A stretch of 7,709 nt of DNA. Origin: Gammaproteobacteria bacterium. GTDB lineage: Bacteria > Pseudomonadota > Gammaproteobacteria > SZUA-229. This document shows positions 1-5,820 of the stretch, piece after piece. How positions within the stretch are numbered: the first letter of the stretch is position 1; each line of letters begins with the position of its first letter. Location: positions 1-7,709 of the forward strand of contig WFUQ01000149.1 of the NCBI GenBank assembly GCA_015484935.1, given 5' to 3'. Position numbers and translations under genes: made by a program. The notes below the pieces were generated by a model. That model did not search any database. It was not told the origin of the DNA and saw nothing but the letters and a program-made list of their open reading frames with translations.

Positions 1-22
1 CTGTTAGATGGTGTTCACTCAT
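1..22 (-). CDS. rhlB: RhlB DEAD-box RNA helicase, first 7 codons only (partial)
   Basis: An ATG on the minus strand at 22-20 opens a frame that reads MSEHHLT before leaving the window. From memory, E. coli RhlB starts MSKTHLT, so five of seven residues agree. In E. coli and many gammaproteobacteria rhlB is divergent from trxA, which is the arrangement here. RhlB is an ATP-dependent RNA helicase associated with the RNA degradosome. No strong Shine-Dalgarno is visible; the nearest purine run on the minus strand (AGG, 40-38) is rather far upstream. The call rests on the seven residues and on synteny, because no catalytic motif is inside the window. Confidence 0.6.
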
Positions 23-242
23 GGGTGCGTAGCTTAACCTAAAACCGGCGCTTAAGATGCATTCAGGGGTGTACAAAGCTGGAAAATAGTCTAATATACG
101 TCACATAAGGTTCCGTATTCACGGCAAGCAACACTTCCAACAGCACAATATCCAGTATTCAAACTTTCTATCTAAAATAAATTCTGTATGCGTTGTGCAT
201 TCTTTTTTTCCAATAATTTAAATTTCCGGAGCAGTAAATAAG
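23..242. promoter_or_regulatory. Divergent rhlB-trxA intergenic control region
   Basis: This 220-base stretch separates two genes that read away from each other, so it should hold both promoters. It is AT-rich, especially at 160-225, with a T7 run near 202-209. A weak plus-strand candidate is TGTACA (70-75), 16 bases, then TAATAT (92-97), matching four of six consensus bases in each box. None of the boxes is strong enough to assign a start site. GGAG at 228-231 lies 11 bases before the trxA GTG and is the likely ribosome binding site. I see no tRNA, no small ORF with support and no strong hairpin here. Confidence 0.5.
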
Positions 243-569
243 GTGAGTAACCAGATTGTTTATGTGACTGATGACAGTTTCGATCAGGATGTTTTGAAAT
301 CAGATATCCCTGTGCTAGTTGATTACTGGGCTGAATGGTGTGGTCCCTGCAAGATGATCGCTCCCATCCTGGAAGAAGTGGTCACTGAATATGATGGCAA
401 GCTGAAGATTGCCAAGTTGAATATCGATGAGAATCCGAATACCCCGCCGAAATTTGGTATTCGTGGTATTCCGACCCTGATCCTTTTTAAAGATGGTGAA
501 GTCGAAGCGACCAAAGTGGGTGCATTATCCAAGTCGCAGCTGACCGCATTCATCGACAGTAATATCTGA
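243..569 (+). CDS. trxA: Thioredoxin 1
   Basis: This is a cytosolic thiol-disulfide oxidoreductase that keeps protein disulfides reduced and passes electrons from thioredoxin reductase to targets such as ribonucleotide reductase. The 108-residue product has the usual length of E. coli TrxA. The active site WCGPC is at residues 32-36 (Cys33 and Cys36), and the cis-proline loop GIRGIPT has Pro77. VGALSK near residue 92 and the N-terminal DDSFDQDVL segment also match the family. The start is GTG at 243: an in-frame TAA lies at 219-221 and no ATG lies between, so no upstream alternative exists. GGAG at 228-231 is the probable ribosome binding site. rho follows after 156 bases and rhlB is divergent, the enterobacterial order. 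Confidence 0.97.
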   Translation: MSNQIVYVTDDSFDQDVLKSDIPVLVDYWAEWCGPCKMIAPILEEVVTEYDGKLKIAKLNIDENPNTPPKFGIRGIPTLILFKDGEVEATKVGALSKSQLTAFIDSNI

Positions 570-633
570 GATGAGACTGCCCGCAGACTGCCTGACATGA
601 GGTGTTGTCTGCATTCATCATCTCACCTGTTTT
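567..633 (+). terminator. Candidate hairpin/attenuator after trxA
   Basis: Two nested arms can fold right after trxA. The outer pair TGAGATGA (567-574, including the trxA stop) matches TCATCTCA (618-625) over 8 bp. The inner pair GCAGAC (583-588) matches GTCTGC (607-612) over 6 bp. The descending strand is followed by CCTGTTTT (626-633), a short and interrupted T tract. This could be a weak intrinsic terminator or attenuator that trims trxA readthrough into rho. The large internal gaps make it much weaker than a classical terminator. Confidence 0.4.
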
Positions 634-725
634 AGAGCGTGCGGATGAGCCGTCATGGCTTGTTCGCATCCTTACTACCTCAATCCACCCCTTGAAACCT
701 ACAATAATCTACAAGAAATCCACTT
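634..725 (+). promoter_or_regulatory. rho leader: hairpin plus C-rich, G-poor candidate rut site
   Basis: A compact hairpin is formed by TGCGGA (640-645) with TTCGCA (663-668), one G-T pair included, and AGCC (648-651) with GGCT (657-660) inside it. From 669 to the rho ATG the 57 bases contain 20 C and only 2 G. C-rich, G-poor, unstructured RNA is what Rho binds at rut sites. E. coli rho is known to be autoregulated by Rho-dependent termination in its own leader. The same control here is inferred from composition and position. The rho start lacks a good Shine-Dalgarno; only AAGAAA (713-718) precedes it. Confidence 0.5.
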
Positions 726-1982
726 ATGAATCTTACCGAACTCAAATTAAAATCCGTCCCTGATCTCGTCGAGCTGGCTGCCAGCATGAAACTGGATAAT
801 GTCGCCCGAGCGAAAAAACAGGACATCATCTTCTCCATCCTCAAAGCCCACGCCAAGAAGGGCGAAGATATCTTCGGAGACGGTGTACTGGAAATCTTGC
901 AGGATGGCTTCGGATTTCTGAGAGCGGCGGACAGTTCCTATCTGGCAGGACCGGATGATATCTATGTCTCACCCAGCCAGATACGCCGATTCAACATGCG
1001 CACCGGTGACACCATCTCCGGCAAGATCCGACCACCCAAAGACAGCGAACGTTATTTTGCACTGCTCAAGGTCGATACCATCAACTTCGATTCACCGGAA
1101 AATGCGCGTAACAAAGTCGCATTCGAAAATCTGACACCGCTGCATCCTGATGAACGCATGATCATGGAGCGTGGCAACGGCAGTACCGAAGACATCACGG
1201 CGCGCATCATCGATATGGTCGCACCTTTCGGCAAGGGGCAGCGTGGACTGCTGGTATCACCACCCAAAGCCGGTAAGACCATGTTGCTGAGTAACATCGC
1301 ACAGTCTATCGCAGCCAATCATCCTGATTGTTATCTCATCGTTCTGCTGATCGATGAACGTCCGGAAGAAGTCACCGAGATGCAACGTACCGTCCGCGGT
1401 GAAGTGGTCTCCAGTACCTTCGATGAACCCGCCAGCCGTCACGTGCAGGTCGCGGAGATGGTCATCGAAAAGGCCAAACGTCTGGCCGAACACAGAAAAG
1501 ATGTCGTCATCCTGCTCGATTCGATCACCCGTCTGGCACGTGCATATAACACCGTCATCCCGTCATCCGGCAAAGTGTTGACCGGTGGTGTCGATGCGCA
1601 TGCCCTGCACAGACCGAAACGTTTCTTCGGCGCAGCGCGTAACATCGAAGAAGGTGGCAGCATCACCATCATCGCCACCGCTCTGGTCGATACCGGCTCC
1701 AAGATGGATGAAGTCATCTACGAAGAATTCAAAGGCACCGGTAATATGGAAGTGCATCTGGATCGCAAGATCACAGAGAAACGTATCTTCCCGGCCATCA
1801 ACATCAACCGTTCCGGCACCCGCCGTGAGGAACTGCTGACCAAACCGGATGAACTGCAGAAGATGTGGATCCTGCGTAAGTTGTTACAACCTATGGATGA
1901 GATCGGTGCCATCGAATTCCTGATGAGCAAGATGCAGCAGACCAAGACCAATGATGAGTTCTTTGACTCTATGAAGGGATAA
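726..1982 (+). CDS. rho: Transcription termination factor Rho
   Basis: This is the hexameric RNA-dependent ATPase/helicase that loads on rut RNA and releases RNA polymerase. The 418 residues compare with 419 in E. coli. The N-terminal RNA-binding domain (about 1-130) carries the cold-shock-like DGFGFLR at 60-66. The Walker A/P-loop SPPKAGKT is at 178-185 with Lys184 and Thr185, the catalytic Glu211 is in LIDERPEE, and Walker B VVILLDS ends at Asp265. The Q-loop region (about 278-290), the R-loop near 322-326 and the arginine-finger segment NRSGTRREE (Arg366) are all present. There is no insertion in the N-terminal domain of the kind found in high-GC actinobacterial Rho. The gene ends 5 bases before a 118-base hairpin element that may terminate it. 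Confidence 0.98.
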   Translation: MNLTELKLKSVPDLVELAASMKLDNVARAKKQDIIFSILKAHAKKGEDIFGDGVLEILQDGFGFLRAADSSYLAGPDDIYVSPSQIRRFNMRTGDTISGKIRPPKDSERYFALLKVDTINFDSPENARNKVAFENLTPLHPDERMIMERGNGSTEDITARIIDMVAPFGKGQRGLLVSPPKAGKTMLLSNIAQSIAANHPDCYLIVLLIDERPEEVTEMQRTVRGEVVSSTFDEPASRHVQVAEMVIEKAKRLAEHRKDVVILLDSITRLARAYNTVIPSSGKVLTGGVDAHALHRPKRFFGAARNIEEGGSITIIATALVDTGSKMDEVIYEEFKGTGNMEVHLDRKITEKRIFPAININRSGTRREELLTKPDELQKMWILRKLLQPMDEIGAIEFLMSKMQQTKTNDEFFDSMKG

Positions 1983-1987
1983 GAAAC

Positions 1988-2105
1988 AAAGCGTTCACCG
2001 CAGAGGCGCGGAGTTCGCAGAGGTTTTTTGTTTACAACACGGCAGGTGTTGTAAACCATCCCGGGATTTTCTCAGCGTCCTCCGCGTCTCTGCGGTGAAA
2101 TTTTT
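1988..2105. repeat. 118-base nested inverted-repeat element, copy 1 (between rho and hipA)
   Basis: This copy matches the one at 3760-3877 at 114 of 118 positions, with no gaps and in the same orientation. It has three palindromic layers. Outer arms 1994-2022 and 2071-2099 pair at 25 of 29 positions, with the terminal 12 (TTCACCGCAGAG) perfect. The inner arms TTTACAACAC (2031-2040) and GTGTTGTAAA (2046-2055) are a perfect 10-bp stem with a 5-base loop. ATCCCGGGAT (2058-2067) is a perfect palindrome. A T run (2101-2106) follows the outer arm, so on the plus strand it could end the rho transcript. It begins 5 bases after the rho stop and ends 4 bases before the hipA stop codon. No ORF is supported inside it. 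It could be a MITE-like or REP-like dispersed repeat. Confidence 0.92.
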
Positions 2106-2109
2106 TGGT

Positions 2110-3399
2110 TTAATCAAATTTCGAAGTCAGTTTCTGCATACCCTCGAAAATGGGGCTGGCAATATGATCGGGATAATCCTCAGTTAAGCTGGAAGCAACC
2201 TTCTCGAAAACTGTATGCAACTGCCCCAGGGTATCTTCGATAACTTGTTTCATCTGCGTCTCGGGAAACGAAACCTTTTTGGCTTCTTCATACCAATGGC
2301 GAGGCATGATCTCATGCAAGGCATAGTGTGTGTTTTTTCCGCGCACAGCCATCGCCATCCTCAGCTTCCTGTATTCTATTTGTCGTTTTTGTTCCATCGG
2401 GTATGCGGACAGCACATCATATAAAGGGGTGAGCCTGAATCGACCGCCACTGTGTAAAAATATACTGAAGTTCTTCGCATGGCCATCGATCGCACCGAGT
2501 AACCAGAAGAGGAAGATACTCTTCATGAAATGTTTCCTGTCTTCTTCCGGATCGATGGATGACTGCAACAGTTCCATGATGTTGTGAATTCCCGGACCGC
2601 CATCCGATTCATACTTGAGGCCGGGTGATACCCCATTGGCCTGGCACATATCTTCTATCGGTTTTCGCGTTAGCCATGTCCTGTCATTGGACAATACCCT
2701 GTCAAAGCGTTCGACGACTAATGCCTTCTGGTCTTCAAACGTCATGATTTCTGCATTCGCAACATTCAGGCCAAATGCTTTAAGTATCCTGAGGCAGAGC
2801 CACTCGTTCTCAACGCTCTCTGTGAGATCGATGTCCGTACCTGCCAGTTTGCCTATCGGCAGTTTGAAGATATGGGTAGTGGGTGTTGAGCCAACAGGCT
2901 TCTGCCATCTTCCTTCATGAAAAAGCAATGCTGTTTTTTCCTGTGCACCCGCTATCGATATACGAAATTCTTCATCTCTTTTCATACCGAGAGGAAAATC
3001 ATTGTAGTTTCGCAATTCGCTTGCGATTTCGGATTCGCTTAGAGGTCTACCTTCAATTTTTTTGATATCTGCCGGATTTTTTTCCGAAAGAAGCTGGATT
3101 GCACCGACGCAATCGCGTCCTGTTTCCGCCAGAAGATCGAAAGGCTGTCTGGTCTTTGCACCAACGCGTGCCTGGATTCTTTCTCTTATGTCTCTGTTAT
3201 CTGGTAGCAGGTTGTCAAAATAATTGATGACAGCGTCGCCTTTATGTATTTTCTCAGTCAGTGGCAGTGACAGGGAAATCGGTATGGCATTCGTATTTTC
3301 CATCCATGATCTTGCATAAATGAATTCCTGTGCACCGCCTCTGGCTTTCACGTATTCACCGACCTCTTTGCCATTCATGTAGATATACAGAGTTGCCAT
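2110..3399 (-). CDS. hipA: HipA toxin, serine/threonine protein kinase
   Basis: This is the toxin of a HipBA type II module. In E. coli, HipA phosphorylates glutamyl-tRNA synthetase GltX, which triggers the stringent response and persistence. The target here is inferred from the family. The 429 residues compare with about 440 in E. coli. The N-terminal subdomain covers about 1-110. The conserved RISIAGAQEKTALL is at 146-159, where Ser148 matches the autophosphorylated Ser150 of E. coli, followed by TPTTHIFKLPIG (172-183, Lys179). VVERFDR is at 228-234, the catalytic loop IDGHAKN is at 304-310 (Asp305), and the metal-binding LYDVLSAYP is at 326-334 (Asp328). No key residue is missing, so it should be active. 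The ATG overlaps the hipB stop by one base (TAATG), which implies translational coupling. It looks more AT-rich than rho, purD and ccoI, in keeping with acquisition. Confidence 0.95.
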   Translation of the reverse strand: MATLYIYMNGKEVGEYVKARGGAQEFIYARSWMENTNAIPISLSLPLTEKIHKGDAVINYFDNLLPDNRDIRERIQARVGAKTRQPFDLLAETGRDCVGAIQLLSEKNPADIKKIEGRPLSESEIASELRNYNDFPLGMKRDEEFRISIAGAQEKTALLFHEGRWQKPVGSTPTTHIFKLPIGKLAGTDIDLTESVENEWLCLRILKAFGLNVANAEIMTFEDQKALVVERFDRVLSNDRTWLTRKPIEDMCQANGVSPGLKYESDGGPGIHNIMELLQSSIDPEEDRKHFMKSIFLFWLLGAIDGHAKNFSIFLHSGGRFRLTPLYDVLSAYPMEQKRQIEYRKLRMAMAVRGKNTHYALHEIMPRHWYEEAKKVSFPETQMKQVIEDTLGQLHTVFEKVASSLTEDYPDHIASPIFEGMQKLTSKFD

Positions 3400-3641
3400 T
3401 ACCAGATGTCATCGTTGTTGTTATGGCTGTTCCTGTACTCCAGTTGCATTTCCAGACCCAGTGCCGACATGTATTTAAAAATACTCGCCAGACGGACACC
3501 TGGCAGACCAGATTCGATGTTGGAAACGGTCTTCTGTGGGATATTGAATTTGCCACCAGCTTGACTCTGCGTTAAGCCTTGTTCGGTGCGATGTTGACGT
3601 AATGCTCTGCCAAGCATTTTGGGGGAGGTAATTGGAATCAT
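3399..3641 (-). CDS. hipB: HipB antitoxin, helix-turn-helix repressor
   Basis: This is the antitoxin and autorepressor of the HipBA module. The chosen start gives 80 residues (E. coli HipB has 88). Residues 5-22 (TSPKMLGRALRQHRTEQG) and 23-32 (LTQSQAGGKF) lead into a Cro/CI-type helix-turn-helix. The recognition-helix segment QKTVSNIES is at 36-44, and LEMQLEYR (63-70) resembles the beta strand used for dimerisation. The tail is polar and ends in Trp80, as E. coli HipB ends in Trp88. The frame stays open upstream to an ATG at 3812, but that extension runs through the operators, a TATAAT box and the 118-base repeat, so it is rejected. ATG 3641 is preceded by AAGAGA at a usable spacing. An ATG at 3659 (MCKRTL...) is a less likely alternative. 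Confidence 0.92.
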   Translation of the reverse strand: MIPITSPKMLGRALRQHRTEQGLTQSQAGGKFNIPQKTVSNIESGLPGVRLASIFKYMSALGLEMQLEYRNSHNNNDDIW

Positions 3642-3663
3642 AAGAGTTCTCTTACACATAAGT

Positions 3664-3718
3664 ATTATAACGCTACAGTTATAAAGTCTAAATATAACAG
3701 TAAAGTTATAAATGTCAA
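3664..3718 (-). promoter_or_regulatory. Two nested sigma70-type promoters for hipBA
   Basis: Read on the minus strand, the upstream promoter has -35 TTGACA (3718-3713, perfect), a 16-base spacer and -10 TATATT (3696-3691). The downstream one has -35 TTAGAC (3691-3686), a 16-base spacer and -10 TATAAT (3669-3664, perfect). The two sets lie 27 bases apart because they are carried by the 27-base operator repeat. Transcripts would start about 43 and 15 bases before the hipB ATG. Both -10 boxes are inside or overlap operators, so bound HipB should block polymerase. Confidence 0.65.
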
Positions 3719-3737
3719 ATATAACGGTAAGGTTATA
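3666..3737. promoter_or_regulatory. Three HipB operators, TATAAC-N6-GTTATA, 27-base period
   Basis: Three 18-base inverted repeats with identical half-sites occur at 3666-3683, 3693-3710 and 3720-3737. The starts are 27 bases apart each time. The central six bases differ (GCTACA, AGTAAA, GGTAAG), while the arms are invariant. E. coli HipB operators are TATCC-N8-GGATA. The sites here can be written TATAA-N8-TTATA, the same 5-8-5 layout with CC replaced by AA. This supports HipB as the ligand, although binding is inferred. Their overlap with both promoters implies negative autoregulation. Confidence 0.85.
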
Positions 3738-3759
3738 ATGTATGTAAGGGTGAAGAACT

Positions 3760-3877
3760 AAAGCGTTCACCGCAGAGGCGCGGAGTTCGCAGAGGTTTTT
3801 TGTTGACACCACCGCAGGTGTTGTAAACCATCCCGGGATTTTCTCAGCGTCCTCTGCGTCTCTGCGGTGAAATTTTT
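3760..3877. repeat. 118-base nested inverted-repeat element, copy 2 (between hipB and purD)
   Basis: This is the direct copy of 1988-2105, differing at four positions: 3805, 3809, 3813 and 3855. The outer arms are 3766-3794 and 3843-3871, and the terminal 12 bases still match perfectly. The palindrome ATCCCGGGAT (3830-3839) is unchanged. Three of the four changes fall in the left inner arm and loop, so the inner stem drops from 10 of 10 to 8 of 10 pairs. The change at 3855 still allows a G-U pair in RNA. The T run at its right end (3873-3877) overlaps the purD stop codon (3878-3876). The copy separates purD from the hipBA promoters and could limit readthrough between them. Confidence 0.92.
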
Positions 3878-5165
3878 AAGTGTTCTTTTCCCGTGCAATC
3901 GCCCGATGCCCGATATCTGTCCTGAAGTAAACATTGCTCCATTTGATCTGTTTCACGACTTCATAGGCATTCGCCTGAGCTTCGGTGACGTTTTTTCCCA
4001 GTGCGACGACACATAACACACGACCGCCGGCTGTGGTGATGTAACCGTTATCCTGTGCGGTGCCGGCATGGAAGACTTTCGCAATTTCGCTGTCGGCGGT
4101 TTCCAGTCCGGTGATGATGTCACCTTTGCTGTAGCTGTCGGGGTAACCGCCGGCTGCCAGTACCACGCCCAGTGCTGTGCGCTCATCCCATTGAGTCGTA
4201 GCCTGGTCGAGCTTGCTGTCTATCGCGTCGAGGCAGTGCTGTACCAGATCGGATTGCAGCCGGAACATGATGGGCTGGGTTTCGGGGTCACCGAAGCGCA
4301 CATTATATTCCAGGACTTTGGGGACGCCATCATCATCGATCATCACACCTGCATAGAGAAATCCGCTGAACGGGTGACCTTCATCAGCCATGCCCCGAAC
4401 GGTGGGGCGGATGACGACATCCAGGATGCGTTCGTGCATCTCCGGGGTGACCACGGGGGCGGGTGTGTAGGCCCCCATGCCGCCGGTGTTGGGACCGGTA
4501 TCACCGTTGTCTCGTGCTTTGTGATCCTGTGACGATGCCATCGGTAATATATTGTGACCATCGACCATGCAGATGAAACTGGCTTCTTCGCCCTGTAAAA
4601 ACTCTTCGATGACCACGCGTGCACCGGCATCACCGAAACGGTTGCCGGATAACATATCCTTGATGGCGGTGATCGCTTCGGCTTCGGTCTGCGCCAGTAT
4701 CACACCTTTGCCGGCAGCCAGACCATCGGCTTTGATGACGATGGGCGTGCCCTGTTGCTTCACGTATTCGATGGCTTCGTTTTCATCGGTGAAGTTGCCG
4801 TAAGCGGCAGTCGGGATGTCGTGGCGTGCCAGAAAATCCTTGGTGAATGCCTTGGAGCCTTCCAGTTGTGCGGCGGCGCGGGTCGGTCCGAATATCTTCA
4901 GACCGGCAGCGGTGAACTGATCGACGATGCCTGCTACCAGCGGTGCTTCGGGACCGACGATGGTCAGGCCGATAGCATTGCCCAGAGCGAATTCCTGCAA
5001 GGCTTTGATATCTTCGGCGGCTATCGCGACATTCTGGAGTTTGTCTTCGCTGGCAGTGCCGGCATTACCGGGCGCGACATAGACTGTATCGACCAGATCA
5101 GATTGTGCCGCTTTCCATGCCAGTGCGTGTTCGCGGCCACCGCTGCCGATTACCAGTATGTTCAT
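3876..5165 (-). CDS. purD: Phosphoribosylamine-glycine ligase (GAR synthetase)
   Basis: PurD joins glycine to 5-phosphoribosylamine using ATP, the second step of purine biosynthesis, in the cytosol. It is 429 residues long, as in E. coli. Visible motifs are the N-terminal GSGGREHA (7-14), VGPEAPLV (70-77), the ATP-grasp lysine segment KADGLAAGKGV (145-155), the glycine-rich GPNTGGMGAY (224-233), and the metal-binding EYNVRFGDPETQ (286-297). The C-terminal domain is complete, ending REKNT. The stop codon overlaps the edge of the 118-base repeat. In E. coli purD follows purH; here the gene upstream is a zinc-ribbon protein 100 bases away, so purD probably has its own promoter, although none is clear. 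The Shine-Dalgarno is weak (AAGAA). Confidence 0.97.
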   Translation of the reverse strand: MNILVIGSGGREHALAWKAAQSDLVDTVYVAPGNAGTASEDKLQNVAIAAEDIKALQEFALGNAIGLTIVGPEAPLVAGIVDQFTAAGLKIFGPTRAAAQLEGSKAFTKDFLARHDIPTAAYGNFTDENEAIEYVKQQGTPIVIKADGLAAGKGVILAQTEAEAITAIKDMLSGNRFGDAGARVVIEEFLQGEEASFICMVDGHNILPMASSQDHKARDNGDTGPNTGGMGAYTPAPVVTPEMHERILDVVIRPTVRGMADEGHPFSGFLYAGVMIDDDGVPKVLEYNVRFGDPETQPIMFRLQSDLVQHCLDAIDSKLDQATTQWDERTALGVVLAAGGYPDSYSKGDIITGLETADSEIAKVFHAGTAQDNGYITTAGGRVLCVVALGKNVTEAQANAYEVVKQIKWSNVYFRTDIGHRAIAREKNT

Positions 5166-5265
5166 CGTATTATTCTTGTCGTTTAGTGTGGATCAATCGC
5201 TGATTTTATCGTGTTGTTCCAGGCTTCGATAGTGCTGCCTGAGCGTACCGTTTTCTCGTCTGGAA
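5166..5265. promoter_or_regulatory. Intergenic region before purD
   Basis: One hundred bases separate the zinc-ribbon gene from purD, both on the minus strand. This is long enough for a purD promoter. An AT-rich GATAAAAT occurs on the minus strand at about 5211-5204, but I find no -35 box at a proper distance. There is no obvious PurR-like palindrome and no T-tailed hairpin ending the upstream gene. Nothing more can be assigned. Confidence 0.3.
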
Positions 5266-5820
5266 TCAGAAATAAAAATAATCCCATTCCATCGCAGTGC
5301 GCTGCTGTAAATTTTCCAGCAGGGTGGGTTGTGGCAGTGCTTCTTTCGGGAAAATCTCGGTTATCTCAATCATCATCCCGGTGAAACCGGCAGTGCGACG
5401 CCAGTTATATCTATCTGTATCGACGGTGTGTTTGCAGTGGCTGCAGTTGATGGTTCGCTTGTGGGAAAAATCATCGAGTCGCCAGTTTTTTTCAGCCTTG
5501 CCGCATTCGGGGCAGTGCGGTGCACGGGTGTATCTACCGCTGAACAGCCGGGGTGTCGGGTAACGATGCAGGATGATGTGGGTGAATTTTTCATCAGCCT
5601 GTTCACTGTCGAACCGGATGTTGGGCGAACAACCGAGAAAGTTGATCTGTTCCAGAAATCGACTGCCGGTGGAGTAGCGATGTTGTCTGCGGTCGATGCA
5701 GTCACCTGTCAGACCGAGCTGCGTACAGTGTCGTGCCAGCTCGTCGAGATCAAGTTCACAGGTCTGAACCGGCATCAGGGCAAGCGATGCGTCAGACCAG
5801 GGTCGTGGCTCAGCTACCAT
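5266..5820 (-). CDS. Hypothetical zinc-ribbon protein downstream of ccoS
   Basis: I do not recognise this family. From the ATG at 5820 it has 184 residues and no signal peptide or membrane segment. Two cysteine pairs, CPEC (103-106) and CSHC (126-129), are 19 residues apart, as in a four-cysteine zinc ribbon, and are surrounded by basic and aromatic residues. A further FLGCSP occurs at 61-66. The C-terminus ends in aromatic WDYFYF. The frame is open up to ATG 5874, but that start would overlap ccoS by 65 bases inside its acidic-tail coding region. The 5820 start overlaps by only 11 bases, and ATG 5775 is also possible. None has a strong ribosome binding site. The overlap suggests cotranscription with ccoI-ccoS, so a role in cbb3 oxidase maturation or its control is possible but unproven. 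Confidence 0.75.
   Translation of the reverse strand: MVAEPRPWSDASLALMPVQTCELDLDELARHCTQLGLTGDCIDRRQHRYSTGSRFLEQINFLGCSPNIRFDSEQADEKFTHIILHRYPTPRLFSGRYTRAPHCPECGKAEKNWRLDDFSHKRTINCSHCKHTVDTDRYNWRRTAGFTGMMIEITEIFPKEALPQPTLLENLQQRTAMEWDYFYF

Noticed and set aside
3666..3737. Three regularly spaced repeats that look like a tiny CRISPR array
   Set aside because: The units are 18-base palindromes with 9-base AT-rich linkers, far too short for spacers, and they lie on top of the hipBA promoters. Operators explain them fully.
1988..3877. A composite transposon with 118-base terminal repeats
   Set aside because: No transposase or recombinase gene is present between or inside the repeats, and no target-site duplication flanks the unit. 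The cassette idea is kept only as recombination-based inference.
4068..4532. A 154-codon plus-strand frame inside purD
   Set aside because: purD is a complete, well-conserved gene on the other strand; the frame has no motif or start signal of its own.
5166..5200. A promoter TTGATC-18-TAATAC immediately before purD
   Set aside because: The -10 box would almost touch the purD ATG and leave no room for a leader or ribosome binding site.
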